NCBI GenBank assembly: GCA_016789025.1
Contig: JAEURC010000015.1
Coordinates: 33,453 to 97,452 of the forward strand
DNA from: Anaerolineales bacterium
Lineage (GTDB): Bacteria; Chloroflexota; Anaerolineae; Anaerolineales; Villigracilaceae
DNA: 64,000 nt
Direction: 5' to 3'
The notes beneath the pieces are model-generated. The model worked only from the letters and a program-made list of their open reading frames with translations. It was not told the DNA's origin and did no database searches. Positions within the stretch are counted from its first letter, which is position 1, and every line of letters starts with the position of its first letter. Below are positions 24,360 through 34,164 of the stretch, in pieces. A program made the translations under genes and the position numbers.

Positions 24360-27300
24360 ATGCCAAAACCCACCTTCCAATCCATCATCCTCAACCTCCA
24401 ATCCTTCTGGGCAGTGCACGGATGCCTCATCACCCAGCCCTACTATACCCAAGTCGGCGCAGGGACGATGAACCCTGCCACCTTCCTGCGCGTGCTCGGA
24501 CCCGAACCGTGGAACGTGGCGTACGTCGAGCCGTCTGTCCGCCCCGATGATGGGCGTTACGGCGAGAATCCGAATCGCTTTCAGAAGCATACGCAGTTTC
24601 AAGTGATACTCAAGCCCGACACGGGAAATCCGCAGGAACTGTATCTCGACTCGCTCAAGGCGCTCGGCATTGACCCGCGCCAGCACGACATCCGTTTTGT
24701 GGAGGACAACTGGGAACAGCCCGCCATCTCCGCGTGGGGTTTGGGTTGGGAGGTCTGGCTCGACGGGCAGGAGATCACGCAGTTCACCTACTTCCAGCAG
24801 ATGGGCGGGGTGACGCTCAACCCCGTCTCGGTCGAGATCACGTACGGGCTCGAACGCATCCTCATCGCGCTCAACAACGCCAAAGCCATCTGGGATGAAG
24901 AGTGGGGCGCGGGCGTCACGTATGGCGAGATCATCCGCCGCGAGGAGTTCGAACATTCCAAATATTATTATGAGGTCGCCGACATCGAGCGCGCCCGTCA
25001 GATGTACGATCTCTTCTCCGCCGAAGCCGACGCCTGCCTCGCGCAAGGTCTGCTCCTCCCCGCGCACGATTATGTCCTCAAATCCTCGCACACCTTCAAC
25101 ATCCTCGACGCCCGCGGCGCGATCAGCGTTGCCGAAAGACAAGCATTTTTCAGGAGAATGAGAGAATTGGCTCGTAAGGTGGCTGATGGATACGAAGAAC
25201 ACCGTAAAGAGTTGGAGTATCCGCTTCTAAAAGAAACGAAAGAAGAAAGAAGAAAGACTCTCTTTCCTCTTTCCTCTTTCCTCACTCATCCTTCATCCTT
25301 CATCCTTGAGATCGGGACTGAAGAACTCCCCGCCTCGGATGTCGACTCCGCCCAAGCGTATCTCGTATCTCGTATCCCGACTCTCCTCGACGAACTTCAC
25401 CTCACGCACGGCGACATCCGCATTTACGCGACCCCGCGTCGACTCGTGATTGCGGCTGATTCAGTTTCCCCGACTCAGCCCGACCGTGAAGAGGTGGTCA
25501 AAGGTCCACCCGCAGACAAAGCCATCGTACAACAAACTTCCAGTTTGTCTGCTGGTCAAACTGGAAGTTTGACGTACACGCCCGCCGCGCAGGGCTTTGC
25601 CAAAAAGAACAATATCAACGTCGAAGACCTCCAAGTCCGCGAACAGGACGGAGGCAAATACGTCTTCGCCGTCGTCAAACAAAAGGGACGCCCGACTCCC
25701 GAAGTTTTGCAAGAAGCGTTGCCGAAACTGATCGCCGAATTCAAATTTGAGAAGTCCATGCGCTGGAACAACTCAGGCGTTTCGTTCTCGCGCCCCATTA
25801 GATGGTTCGTTGCATTGCTCGGTGACATGGTCATCCCGTTTGAATATGCAGGCGTTGTGAGCGGCAATGTTTCCCGCGGACTTCGCCCTTACGATTCCCC
25901 CGAAGTCAAAATCCCATCAGCGGATAAATACTTCGATGTGATTCGGGATGCAGGGATTATTCTCGACAAAGAAGAACGCAAAGCCTCCATCGTTGAACAA
26001 GTTAAGCAAGCCGCATCATTGGTCGGTGGGGAAGCCATCATCGAAGATGGTCTGCTCAGTGAAGTAGCCAACCTCGTCGAAATGCCCACCGCCGTCATGG
26101 GCGGATTCAACAAGGAATTTCTCTCATTGCCGCGCGATGTGTTGATCTCAGTGATGAAGAAGCACCAGAGATATTTTCCAATCCAGTCAAAAGTCGAAGG
26201 TCAAAAGTCAGACGATCCTTCGACCTTCGACCTTCGACCTTCGACCTTGTTGCCCCATTTCATCGCCATCCGCAACGGCGACGATATCGGCGTTGACATC
26301 GTCCGTCAGGGCAATGAACACGTTCTCAGCGCGAGATTCACCGACGCGAACTTCTTTGTGCGCGAAGACCTCAAACTCAAACTGGAAGAATACCGCCCCA
26401 AACTTGCCTCGCTAACCTTCCACACCAAACTCGGCTCCATGCTCGATAAATCGAGCCGTATCCTGAAACTCGGCGCGGAGGTCGGCGCGTTGCTGGGGTA
26501 TCAAGGCGACTTGAACACGATCAAACATCTCGGACGCGCCGCGTATCTTTGTAAAGCGGATCTTGCCACGCAAATGGTGACCGAAATGACCTCATTACAA
26601 GGGATTATCGGCGGTGAATATGCCCTGCGTAGCGGCGAGTCTCCAGAGGTGGCGCAAGCGATTGCTGAACAATATCAAACCGTGCCGCGTTCGAAGATTG
26701 GTTTGGCGGTTGCGCTCACTGACCGACTCGATTCACTTGTGGGACTTTTCGCCGCAGGGCTGGCTCCCACAGGCGCGAAGGATCCGTTCGGTCTGCGCCG
26801 TGCCGCGATTGGAATTGTCCAGCCATTGATCGAGCATGATGTTGACTTTGACCTCGCGCTGGCAGTCAAGCGTTCGGCTATAACACAACCTATCGAGGTC
26901 GATGAGGAAACGCAAGGAAATATTTTAGAATTCATCGCCGGGCGTTTAAAAGTTGTTCTTAATGAAGCAGGCTACAAGCATGATATTGTCGAAGCCGTGC
27001 TTGTGGAGCAGTCCGCTAACCCTGCGGCATCGGCTGAGGCGGTGAAGCAGCTTCAAGCGTGGGTCGGACGCGAGGATTGGTCCACGATCCTGCCCGCGTT
27101 TGCGCGTTGTGTCCGCATCACGCGCGATCAGCAGAAGACATTCAAGGTCAATGAGAAAGCGTTTGTCGAAAAAGAAGAAAAAGATCTGTTCGCCGCGATT
27201 CAAAAAACCGTCAACCGCCAACCATCCACTGTGGACGAACTATTCGAGATCGTCGTGAAGTTGACCCCATCCATCAACGCGTTCTTTGATAAAGTGCTGG

Positions 27301-27407
27301 TGATGTCAGAGGATAAAAAATTGCAGGAGAATCGCCTCGGCTTGCTGCAACAAATTGCCGCGTTGTCAAAAGGCATCGCCGACATGAGCAAACTCGAAGG
27401 GTTCTAA
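24360..27407 (+). CDS. glyS: Fused glycyl-tRNA synthetase alpha and beta subunits
   Basis: 1015 residues. The alpha catalytic part (about 1-285) shows [20 protein letters not shown], the class II core and [10 protein letters not shown]. The beta part (about 316-1015) begins [20 protein letters not shown], as free GlyS proteins do, and includes [34 protein letters not shown] [16 protein letters not shown] and the [12 protein letters not shown] motif. Fused GlyQS enzymes are known in some bacteria. The junction (about 290-317), residues about 392-404 and residues about 609-630 are encoded by spacer-type repeats, so the enzyme seems to tolerate three repeat insertions. Confidence 0.95.
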   Translation: MPKPTFQSIILNLQSFWAVHGCLITQPYYTQVGAGTMNPATFLRVLGPEPWNVAYVEPSVRPDDGRYGENPNRFQKHTQFQVILKPDTGNPQELYLDSLKALGIDPRQHDIRFVEDNWEQPAISAWGLGWEVWLDGQEITQFTYFQQMGGVTLNPVSVEITYGLERILIALNNAKAIWDEEWGAGVTYGEIIRREEFEHSKYYYEVADIERARQMYDLFSAEADACLAQGLLLPAHDYVLKSSHTFNILDARGAISVAERQAFFRRMRELARKVADGYEEHRKELEYPLLKETKEERRKTLFPLSSFLTHPSSFILEIGTEELPASDVDSAQAYLVSRIPTLLDELHLTHGDIRIYATPRRLVIAADSVSPTQPDREEVVKGPPADKAIVQQTSSLSAGQTGSLTYTPAAQGFAKKNNINVEDLQVREQDGGKYVFAVVKQKGRPTPEVLQEALPKLIAEFKFEKSMRWNNSGVSFSRPIRWFVALLGDMVIPFEYAGVVSGNVSRGLRPYDSPEVKIPSADKYFDVIRDAGIILDKEERKASIVEQVKQAASLVGGEAIIEDGLLSEVANLVEMPTAVMGGFNKEFLSLPRDVLISVMKKHQRYFPIQSKVEGQKSDDPSTFDLRPSTLLPHFIAIRNGDDIGVDIVRQGNEHVLSARFTDANFFVREDLKLKLEEYRPKLASLTFHTKLGSMLDKSSRILKLGAEVGALLGYQGDLNTIKHLGRAAYLCKADLATQMVTEMTSLQGIIGGEYALRSGESPEVAQAIAEQYQTVPRSKIGLAVALTDRLDSLVGLFAAGLAPTGAKDPFGLRRAAIGIVQPLIEHDVDFDLALAVKRSAITQPIEVDEETQGNILEFIAGRLKVVLNEAGYKHDIVEAVLVEQSANPAASAEAVKQLQAWVGREDWSTILPAFARCVRITRDQQKTFKVNEKAFVEKEEKDLFAAIQKTVNRQPSTVDELFEIVVKLTPSINAFFDKVLVMSEDKKLQENRLGLLQQIAALSKGIADMSKLEGF
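25230..25310. repeat. Repeat tract at the glyS alpha-beta junction
   Basis: AAAGAAGAAAGAAGAAAGA is followed by TTTCCTCTTTCCTC and ATCCTTCATCCTTC units, purine- then pyrimidine-rich. ATCCTTCAT units like these occur as true intergenic sequence at 22742-22773. The tract is in frame and encodes the linker. Confidence 0.7.
25533..25571. repeat. 15-bp-arm inverted repeat inside glyS
   Basis: CAAACTTCCAGTTTG (25533-25547) and its exact complement CAAACTGGAAGTTTG (25557-25571) around a 9-nt loop encode a Ser/Thr/Gly-rich stretch in the beta part. Confidence 0.7.
26186..26249. repeat. AAGTCGAAGGTC/CTTCGACCTTCGACC repeat inside glyS
   Basis: Tandem CTTCGAC units preceded by inverse AAAGTCGAAGGTC. 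The same class fills the nuoL-nuoM spacer (45857-45913). In frame, encoding [20 protein letters not shown]. Confidence 0.7.
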
Positions 27408-27542
27408 ATTAAGGATGATTAAGAGTTTTATCTAATCGGACAATGTTGGGTATAATCCCGTCATCGTCAAGTGGGGATGTAGCCAGTCAATTCGCGCATC
27501 GTTCTCTTCGTCAATGCAACGTCTTTTGAAAAGGAGAAAACC

Positions 27543-27803
27543 ATGTCCAAGTCAAAAGTTCGGATCGCTGTTTCCCTGTTGATCGGTTTGGTGATCGTTC
27601 TAGCAGTATTCGCCACTGTGCAGGCGGCATCCTCGCGAGCCAGCCTGAGCGGGGAGCGAGCCGTCACTACCGCAGGCTTGTTGCCCGATATGAGCCACGT
27701 TCGGAGTGCAGGCTTCACTGGCGGACAAAACCTCAATTCGTATAATGACAGTTCGTATCAAGGTGAAGGCGGAGGCTGTGACCACGACAGCCCAGACGAT
27801 TAA
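27543..27803 (+). CDS. Small secreted protein
   Basis: 86 residues with a signal peptide (KVRIAVSLLIGLVIVLAVFATVQA, cleavage likely after VQA at about 28) and a short Gly/Ser/Asn-rich mature part ending CDHDSPDD. AAAAGGAG precedes the ATG by a few bases and TATAAT lies at 27451-27456. A terminator follows at 27831. No family recognised. The acidic tail recalls the Asp-rich 33-residue ORF at 23964, perhaps by chance. Confidence 0.65.
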   Translation: MSKSKVRIAVSLLIGLVIVLAVFATVQAASSRASLSGERAVTTAGLLPDMSHVRSAGFTGGQNLNSYNDSSYQGEGGGCDHDSPDD

Positions 27804-27830
27804 GGTCCATTGAAATTCAAGAAACATAGC

Positions 27831-27862
27831 AAGGGCAGATGAATATCTGCCCTTCTTCTTTT
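27831..27862 (+). terminator. Terminator of the small secreted protein gene
   Basis: A 10-bp stem AAGGGCAGAT (27831-27840)/ATCTGCCCTT (27845-27854) with loop GAAT, then CTTCTTTT. Confidence 0.7.
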
Positions 27863-27887
27863 AATGTGCCGAATCTGCAAACACGTC

Positions 27888-27972
27888 TATAATTCACTCA
27901 ACCTGTTTACGTGTCTACTTGTTTATGTGTTTACCTGTTTACTTGTTTACGTATTTACCTGTCTACTTAACC
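27888..27972 (+). repeat. TATAAT and TTTAC-repeat leader of dnaG
   Basis: A consensus TATAAT (27888-27893) is followed by about ten degenerate CTGTTTACTTGTTTACGT-type units running up to the dnaG start codon, so the repeat would form the 5' untranslated region. Confidence 0.55.
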
Positions 27973-27973
27973 C

Positions 27974-29929
27974 ATGTCCACCATTGATGAAATCAAATCC
28001 AAAATAGACATCGTTGACCTCGTCTCGGAGGCGGGAGTCAAACTGCGCCACGCGGGGAAGAATTACACGGGGTTCTGCCCGTTTCACGATAACAAACATT
28101 CGCCCGCGTTCGTCGTCTGGCCCGAGACGGGGACGTGGCGCTGCTTCGGTCAATGCAACGAGGGCGGCGACATTTTCAAGTTCGTGATGAAGCGCGAAGG
28201 GTTGGATTTCAAAGAGGCGTTGCAAAAACTCGCCGCGCGCGCAGGTGTGGAGTTAAAAGAATATCAAAGAGAAACGCCTCAGCAGAAAGAAGCGTATGAA
28301 AACCTTCGCAAGTTGTTGGAAGATGCGATCATTTATTATCGCAGTCATTTGTTCGCCAACAAAAATATTCTCGATTACCTCCATGAAAAACGCGGACTGA
28401 ACGATTCAACTATCGAAACATTCGGCTTGGGATACGCGCCCGCAGGCTACGACAACCTCCTCAACCATTTCACCCAACGCGGCTACTCCGAACAAGACTT
28501 AATTGATTCGGGTCTATTATCTGTACGCGAATCTGAATCTCAAATCTCCAGTCTCCAGTCTCGTTCTTTCGACCGCTTCCGCAACCGCATCATGATTCCT
28601 ATCCGCGATGAGCAGGGACGCATGGCGGGATTCGGCGCGCGCATCGTGGACCCGAACGACATCCCGAAGTTTCTCAACTCGCCCGAAACCCCGATCTTTT
28701 CAAAGGGACGCCTGCTCTACGGACTGGATCGCGCGCGTAAACCGATTCGGACCGCTGACCAAGCCGTCATTGTCGAAGGCTATCTCGATGTGATCGCATT
28801 GCACCAAGCGGGATACGAAAACGTCGTCTCGCCGATGGGCACCGCGTTGACCGAAGACCAAATGAGATTGCTGAAAAAATTCACGCGGCGAATCGTCCTT
28901 GCGCTTGACCCAGATACTGCGGGACAAAAAGCCGTACTGCGCGGACTCGATGCGGCGCGTTCCGCGATGGATAAAGAAGGGGAGTTGGGCTTCGATGCCC
29001 GAGGATTGCTTCGCAATGAGTCTCGTCTGCAAGCCGATCTGCGCGTGGCGACGATGCCCGATGATCTTGACCCCGATGAAATTGTGGCGCGTGATAAAGA
29101 TGAATGGAAGAAGTTGATCGAAGACGCGAAGCCCATCGTCACGCATGTGATGGAGACTCTCGCGGCGGGACAAAACATCAACGACCCGAAGGTGAAGAAT
29201 CGAATCGCCGCGCAGGTGCTTCCGCTGATCGAAGATCTGCCTAACGCGTTGGAACGCGACACGTATCGTCAGGCGCTGGCGCGGATGTTGAGGGTGGATG
29301 AACGCTCCCTACTGGCGACCCAGGCCCAAGGCGGCGTACTGAGCGGGTCGAAGTATCCGCGAGTGAGGCGACCGAGACAGGTTGAGAAGACCGAAGTACG
29401 CGAATCCACTTCGCCTGTCACGGTGTCGGTTTCATCCAGTAAAGCGGTTGAGGAATACGTCATCGGCGTGTTGTTCAGAAAACCTGAGTTGTTGTATCGG
29501 CTGGATCGGTCGTTGCAAGAGTTTGGGTTGATCGCGTTGACCGCCAAAGATTTTGACTATACCGATAATCAAATGTTGTTTCGGTTGATCCGTGAATCGG
29601 TGGAACAGGATAAGACCGAGCATCACGATTTCGTTGTGGACTCGCTGCCCGAGACGTTGCAAGCGCGTTCGCAAGAGTTGGTGAAAGAGGCGGAGAAACT
29701 CGACCGCGTCGAAGAAAAACTGCTCGAGGAATTGCTGCGGGGCGTGATCAAATTGCGGCGCGTGGCGGCGGGGGAGAATATCAATCAGTTGCGCTTTTTG
29801 CAGGAGGAGGCGCATGAGAGCGGAGACGCGCGCGCATCGTCGTATCAGGATCTGGTGTTACAGCATACGCGGCTGTTGCGCGATCTCGATCAGGCGCACC
29901 GAAAAATGGCGGTCAAACGGTTGGAATAA
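27974..29929 (+). CDS. dnaG: DNA primase
   Basis: 651 residues. The CHC2 zinc finger is near the N-terminus (CPFHDNKHSPAF...WRCFGQCNEGGD), the catalytic core follows, and the TOPRIM domain has VIVEGYLDVIALHQAGYENV and ALDPDTAGQKA. The C-terminal helicase-binding region begins after about 480. It makes RNA primers at the replication fork. Residues about 188-197 (within VRESESQISSLQSRSF) are encoded by a CCAGTCTCC repeat. rpoD follows after 150 bp, the usual macromolecular-synthesis order. Confidence 0.95.
   Translation: MSTIDEIKSKIDIVDLVSEAGVKLRHAGKNYTGFCPFHDNKHSPAFVVWPETGTWRCFGQCNEGGDIFKFVMKREGLDFKEALQKLAARAGVELKEYQRETPQQKEAYENLRKLLEDAIIYYRSHLFANKNILDYLHEKRGLNDSTIETFGLGYAPAGYDNLLNHFTQRGYSEQDLIDSGLLSVRESESQISSLQSRSFDRFRNRIMIPIRDEQGRMAGFGARIVDPNDIPKFLNSPETPIFSKGRLLYGLDRARKPIRTADQAVIVEGYLDVIALHQAGYENVVSPMGTALTEDQMRLLKKFTRRIVLALDPDTAGQKAVLRGLDAARSAMDKEGELGFDARGLLRNESRLQADLRVATMPDDLDPDEIVARDKDEWKKLIEDAKPIVTHVMETLAAGQNINDPKVKNRIAAQVLPLIEDLPNALERDTYRQALARMLRVDERSLLATQAQGGVLSGSKYPRVRRPRQVEKTEVRESTSPVTVSVSSSKAVEEYVIGVLFRKPELLYRLDRSLQEFGLIALTAKDFDYTDNQMLFRLIRESVEQDKTEHHDFVVDSLPETLQARSQELVKEAEKLDRVEEKLLEELLRGVIKLRRVAAGENINQLRFLQEEAHESGDARASSYQDLVLQHTRLLRDLDQAHRKMAVKRLE
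28535..28563. repeat. AATCTCCAGTCTCCAGTCTC repeat inside dnaG
   Basis: Identical in kind to the tract before glyS (24320-24355). In frame in the region between the zinc finger and the TOPRIM domain. Confidence 0.6.
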
Positions 29930-29940
29930 TAAAAGGCTTT

Positions 29941-30030
29941 TTAACCACAAAGGACACGAAGTACACAAAGTTTCTAAAACTTTAGGGTTTAAACCTTCGT
30001 GACCTTTGTGTACTTCGTGGTAAAAACGAT
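29941..30030. repeat. Inverted ACCACAAAGGACACGAAG repeat between dnaG and rpoD
   Basis: ACCACAAAGGACACGAAGTA at 29944 has its near complement TACTTCGTGGT ending at about 30022. Related copies lie at 53820, 55424-55532 and 58770-58840. Confidence 0.6.
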
Positions 30031-30080
30031 TTTTCGCACTCGTAACAATCCAAGTGAGATGGCGTCTGGTTAACGGGACT

Positions 30081-31664
30081 ATGGCAGAACACAAACGGAC
30101 CGTATCGAACAATTCTCAAAAAAATGAACGAACACCGCGCGACGCGGAATTTTCCGATTCGTCCCTGCCTGTGGATGTGGACGCCATGCTGAACGAACTG
30201 CCCGAACTGGCGCGCGACGATGCTCCGGACCCCGATGCCAGCGCGTTGTCACAACAAGAAGACTTGCTCGACGAACCAATTGACCTGAAAGACCCCGCGT
30301 TTGCCGCCGAACTCGCCGACGATCCCGTGCGTTTGTATTTGCGCGAGATCGGTCAGGTTAACTTGCTCGACGCCAACAGCGAGTTCCATCTAGCGACCAT
30401 GATCGAAGCGAATCGCCTGATCGTGTCGCTGGGTCGCCATCCGTTGCGCAAGGGGCTTTCCACCGAGTGCGCGATCTATCACGCGCTCATCGCTGAAATG
30501 CTCACCTCGTGGGAACGCCTGCTCGAAGACACTTCGCGGCTCCACTGCGAACCGCCGAATCTCACCTTTCTTCTCAACGAAGCCAAAGCGTTGTCTTCCG
30601 AATCGAAAGAGCCTTCGTACTTGAGAAATTTTTTGGATAACGGCCTGTGGGGGATGGATGAACTCTGGAACAGCATCGCCCGCAAAGCGTACTCGGTCTT
30701 TCTCAGCCTCTACCTGCTTCCGTCCGAATATGCGGATTGGCTCCTCAAGCATCTCAACTCACATCATCAATTTCCCAACCAGCGGACTCTGTTCAATCAT
30801 CTGCCCACCGACGACATCCTCCGCAAAGAGATGGACTCGGCTCAAGCCCGCGCAGTGGAGGCGAATCAAGCGTTGATCCGCGCGAACCTGCGGCTGGTGG
30901 TCAGCGTCGCCAAGCGCTATTTGAATCGCGGCATCAACTTCCAAGACCTGATCCAGGAGGGCAGTTTGGGGTTGATGCGCGCGGTCAATAAATTCGATCC
31001 GCGCCGTGGATTCAAATTCAGCACCTATGCCACCTGGTGGATTCGACAGTCCATCAACCGTTCCATCGCCGAGCAAGCGCGGACGATTCGCATCCCCGTG
31101 CATCTGTTCGAGTCCATCAGCCGCGTGATGCGCGTCCAGCGGACTCTCACACAGCAACTCGGGCGCGCGCCGACAACCGAAGAAGTCGCCATCGAAGTGG
31201 GCTATCTCCCCGCAGTGGATGTGGAAGCGATCTTGCGCGCGCATTCAGAAGAAAAGCCCCTCGATGTCGCTCTGCAACACAGGTTGGACTCCGCCATGCA
31301 AAAAGTGGACCGCGTGCTTCGCTCAGCCGAAGAGCCCATCTCGATTGACGGTCCCATCGGCGACGAAGACTCAAGCTCACTGGGCGATTTTATCGAAGAC
31401 GAAGATGCGCCCTCGCCGTTGGATTCTGCCACGCGTGAAATGCTCCGTGAACAAGTGCGAAGCGCGCTCAACCTCCTCTCCGACCGTGAACGCGAAGTGC
31501 TGGAATTGCGTTTCGGCTTGAAAGACGGAAAAGATCACACGCTCGAAGAGGTGAGCGCGTACTACAACGTCACCCGCGAACGCATCCGCCAGATCGAAGC
31601 GAAGGCGCTGAGGAAGTTGCGGCATCCGTCAAGGAGCAGGCAGTTGAGGGATTATTTGGGGTAG
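30081..31664 (+). CDS. rpoD: Primary-type RNA polymerase sigma factor
   Basis: 527 residues from ATG 30081 ([10 protein letters not shown]). Region 1.2 ([17 protein letters not shown]), region 2 ([40 protein letters not shown]), region 3 ([20 protein letters not shown]) and region 4 ([35 protein letters not shown]) are all present, including the residues that recognise -10 and -35 elements. It is RpoD/SigA by region content and by linkage to dnaG. Its last 28 codons are duplicated downstream (32003 and 32423). Confidence 0.93.
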   Translation: MAEHKRTVSNNSQKNERTPRDAEFSDSSLPVDVDAMLNELPELARDDAPDPDASALSQQEDLLDEPIDLKDPAFAAELADDPVRLYLREIGQVNLLDANSEFHLATMIEANRLIVSLGRHPLRKGLSTECAIYHALIAEMLTSWERLLEDTSRLHCEPPNLTFLLNEAKALSSESKEPSYLRNFLDNGLWGMDELWNSIARKAYSVFLSLYLLPSEYADWLLKHLNSHHQFPNQRTLFNHLPTDDILRKEMDSAQARAVEANQALIRANLRLVVSVAKRYLNRGINFQDLIQEGSLGLMRAVNKFDPRRGFKFSTYATWWIRQSINRSIAEQARTIRIPVHLFESISRVMRVQRTLTQQLGRAPTTEEVAIEVGYLPAVDVEAILRAHSEEKPLDVALQHRLDSAMQKVDRVLRSAEEPISIDGPIGDEDSSSLGDFIEDEDAPSPLDSATREMLREQVRSALNLLSDREREVLELRFGLKDGKDHTLEEVSAYYNVTRERIRQIEAKALRKLRHPSRSRQLRDYLG

Positions 31665-31704
31665 AAGAGCAGAGATTAGAGAATTAGAGATTAGAGGTGT
31701 TTCC

Positions 31705-31938
31705 ATGATCTACACAACCTCACAAGTTCAAAAACAACTCGTTGAACTTCTGCAAAAAGCTTTGCGTGAAGGCCAGGTTCAATTTAAGTCCAACGATGGT
31801 CAAGTTTTTGTGATTCGTCCTCTGTTGTCTGCAAAACCCTCAAAAACATCTCCGTTGGATGTGCGAGGTATAAAACTTCCAGTAACAACTAACGATATTC
31901 TTCAGGCGGTACGCGAGAGCAGGCAAAGATACGCATAA
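31705..31938 (+). CDS. Small antitoxin-like protein, copy 1
   Basis: 77 residues: [20 protein letters not shown], then a beta-prone stretch ([16 protein letters not shown]) and a C-terminal helix ([14 protein letters not shown]). The pattern fits small Phd/YefM-like or related antitoxins, but no toxin gene is adjacent. GAGGTG (31694-31699), part of a TTAGAGATTAGAGG spacer repeat, lies 5 nt before the ATG. A terminator follows. Confidence 0.7.
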   Translation: MIYTTSQVQKQLVELLQKALREGQVQFKSNDGQVFVIRPLLSAKPSKTSPLDVRGIKLPVTTNDILQAVRESRQRYA

Positions 31939-31947
31939 CGAAGACAC

Positions 31948-31981
31948 AAAAGGACTCGACTATCCGTGGGGTCCTTTTTTT
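31948..31981 (+). terminator. Terminator after antitoxin-like copy 1
   Basis: AAAAGGAC (31948-31955)/GTCCTTTT (31971-31978) stem with a run of seven T. Confidence 0.8.
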
Positions 31982-32123
31982 ATGCTTGCCATCCTTGGCT
32001 TACATCCGCCAGATCGAAGCGAAAGCGCTGAGGAAGTTGCGGCATCCGTCACGGAGCAAACAGTTGAGGGATTATTTGGGGTGAAAAGCAGAGATTAGAG
32101 AATTAGAGATAAGAGGTGTTTCC

Positions 32124-32357
32124 ATGATCTACACAACCTCACAAATTCAAAAACAACTCATCGAACTTCTGCAAAAGGCTTTGCGTGAAGGCCAGGTTCA
32201 ATTTAAGTCCAACGATGGTCAAGTTTTTGTGATTCGACCTGTAATGTCTGCAAAACCCTCAAAATCATCTCCGCTGGATGTACAAGGCATTAAACTGCCT
32301 GTAACGACCAACGAAATCCTTCAGGCGGTACGCGAGAGCAGGCAAAGATACGCATAA
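32124..32357 (+). CDS. Small antitoxin-like protein, copy 2
   Basis: 77 residues, differing from copy 1 by a handful of mostly conservative changes (for example LV to LI, PLL to PVM, VRG to VQG, ND to NE). The reading frame and the upstream GAGGTG are kept, so both copies look maintained. It arose with the 420-bp tandem duplication. No partner toxin seen. Confidence 0.7.
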   Translation: MIYTTSQIQKQLIELLQKALREGQVQFKSNDGQVFVIRPVMSAKPSKSSPLDVQGIKLPVTTNEILQAVRESRQRYA

Positions 32358-32367
32358 CGAAGGCACA

Positions 32368-32401
32368 AAAAGGACTCGACTATCCGTCGGGTCCTTTTTT
32401 T
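32368..32401 (+). terminator. Terminator after antitoxin-like copy 2
   Basis: AAAAGGAC (32368-32375)/GTCCTTTT (32391-32398), extended by a CTCGAC/GTCGGG inner stem, then seven T. Confidence 0.8.
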
Positions 32402-32540
32402 ATGCTTGCCATCCTTGGCTTACATCAGCCAGGTCGAAGCGAAGGCACTGAGGAAATTGCGGCATCCGTCACGGAGCAAACCGTGGGATTATTTGGGGTA
32501 AGGGTTTTGTGGAAGTGGAACATTACACCGCTCTTTCGGT

Positions 32541-33995
32541 TTATGGAAGCCAGGTAAAAATATATCCTGGAATTTCTATTGGCGTAGGCGTTCCGTTGGG
32601 AATTGAAAGATAATAGTGCTTTGTGTCTGTAGTTATTATCACTCCTGCTGAATCAGGATTCCATCTAACCTCATAATAAATGTACTCATCAAAACCCCAG
32701 GAGTTTAGAAGCTGAAGGCTGTCTGAATAAAGATTAAGTTTACTGCTGGTTTCCCAATTCAGAATCCACTTTTTGTTTGGCGAAATGCTGGGTTTGACTC
32801 CTCGTCCTTGTCCAAACAACTTAATTTCCCCGTTTGGTGAAATACTATATATTTGATCATCCTTATCCTGCCCAAAAAATATCTTGAAAGGTTCTTGATC
32901 TTCAAATAATCTGTAAATGCTATCCGATAGTTTGGTGAATGACCCATCGAGTGATACCAGATATGTGCCCACTTTGGGATGAGAATCACCTGCTCCGTTT
33001 GTAGTGAGAATAATTCTGTCGTTCTCCGGGTCAAAAACTATACTTTCGGCTCCATATGGCCAAATTTCTTTCGTTTCGTTGTTCTCTAGATTTACATATC
33101 GTACACTTGTATAGCGGGGGCCGATTCCATGATTATTATTCCAAAGAACATAGAGAAATGAATTTTCTGTGACCCAGCCAAGTTTTCCCGTGAAGTACCC
33201 AAGATCACCACTTAAGTTTTGGAGAGAGTTCATTCCTAGGTCTGCTATATACCAATAGTTGTAGGGGTCTACTGGTCCGGGAACAGTGGCGTGATAAATG
33301 ACCCTCTTTCCATTGGGAGACCATTCCATTCCCCAGATATTCTCGATCTCATCTGTAAGTCTGCGTATTAACTGATTATCTGTATCATAAACATAAATGT
33401 CTGAAGATGGCCCGTCTATTTGGGCGGCAAATGCCAAGTATTGACCATCTGGAGACCAAGCAAGTGAAGTGACCCCTTCTTCAAAATCATAGCTGCTTAA
33501 TATTGTAAGGCATTCTATATTGCTACACTCTGGAGAATAGTGTGAAAGTTCGAGAGTTTCTGCAACCGGGCGAAGATTTTCAGGGAAACCTGGCGCTATG
33601 AGGCTGGCAATGGTTTGAAATGCTTCATCCGATAAATCAAATAAATTGAGCTTAAGGTCATAAGGTTCGTCTGGCGATCCAGTGAAATAGGCTAACAAGT
33701 CCCCATCTGGAGAAATAGCCTTATCTAATTCTATGATGTATCCATCGTTTGGAATCTCGATTTGTTTTCGTGTACCTCCATTGATGTCCATGATCGTTAG
33801 GGTAGATTTTTCCACGAATAGCAAATATGGTCCTTGCCCTTGAGGAGTAGCAGTGGCGACAAACATTTGTGTTGGGCGCGGAGTTTGGATTGGGGAAATG
33901 ATTGCAGTTGGCGTTGAAGTAGGAGATGCCAGGGTAGGCGCGCAACTTCCGAGGAGGCAGAGCAGAATGAGGAGGGGAATGAGGCGTTTGGTCAT
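32541..33995 (-). CDS. TolB-like beta-propeller lipoprotein
   Basis: 484 residues. Signal peptide with lipobox LLGSC (C18), then a Thr/Pro-rich tether (about 20-50). The rest shows repeated WD40/TolB-like blades: SLAWSPDGQYLAFAAQ, GMEWSPNGKRVIYHA, EVRWNPDSAGVIITT. It is expected at the outer face of the cell, perhaps a scaffold or sensor. Divergent from nuoA. AT-rich relative to the nuo genes. Specific function unknown. Confidence 0.8.
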   Translation of the reverse strand: MTKRLIPLLILLCLLGSCAPTLASPTSTPTAIISPIQTPRPTQMFVATATPQGQGPYLLFVEKSTLTIMDINGGTRKQIEIPNDGYIIELDKAISPDGDLLAYFTGSPDEPYDLKLNLFDLSDEAFQTIASLIAPGFPENLRPVAETLELSHYSPECSNIECLTILSSYDFEEGVTSLAWSPDGQYLAFAAQIDGPSSDIYVYDTDNQLIRRLTDEIENIWGMEWSPNGKRVIYHATVPGPVDPYNYWYIADLGMNSLQNLSGDLGYFTGKLGWVTENSFLYVLWNNNHGIGPRYTSVRYVNLENNETKEIWPYGAESIVFDPENDRIILTTNGAGDSHPKVGTYLVSLDGSFTKLSDSIYRLFEDQEPFKIFFGQDKDDQIYSISPNGEIKLFGQGRGVKPSISPNKKWILNWETSSKLNLYSDSLQLLNSWGFDEYIYYEVRWNPDSAGVIITTDTKHYYLSIPNGTPTPIEIPGYIFTWLP

Positions 33996-34032
33996 CGCAT
34001 CCTTGTTGTGAATTTGAGTATAGCATTTTTCA

Positions 34033-34060
34033 GTAGGGGCAGACGGCCGTCTGCCCCTAC
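34033..34060. repeat. 28-bp perfect palindrome upstream of the nuo operon
   Basis: Arms GTAGGGGCAGACGG (34033-34046) and CCGTCTGCCCCTAC (34047-34060) meet with no loop. Lies between the divergent lipoprotein and nuo genes; could be an operator or another spacer repeat. Confidence 0.5.
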
Positions 34061-34083
34061 GAATTCATCCCACCTTGTGAAAA

Positions 34084-34113
34084 GTGGCACTTTCAAAACT
34101 CTTATGTTATACT
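34084..34113 (+). promoter_or_regulatory. Promoter of the nuo operon
   Basis: GTGGCA (34084-34089), an 18-bp spacer and TATACT (34108-34113), about 50 bp before nuoA. Confidence 0.5.
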
Positions 34114-34164
34114 GTCACGAACCTTACAAAGTTTGTCCGTTAATGGGCATTTTGAGGAACCTCT

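Larger units (their letters stand above)
31583..32502 (+). repeat. 420-bp tandem duplication including the rpoD tail
   Basis: Unit 1 (31583-32002) holds the end of rpoD and the first antitoxin-like gene. Unit 2 (32003-32422) repeats both. A third partial unit (32423-about 32502) carries only the rpoD-tail copy. Units 1 and 2 differ at scattered positions, showing the event is not recent. Confidence 0.85.

Noticed and set aside
24357..25202. Minus-strand frame opposite the glyS alpha region
   Set aside because: Covers the class II synthetase core on the other strand; low-complexity acidic translation and no RBS.
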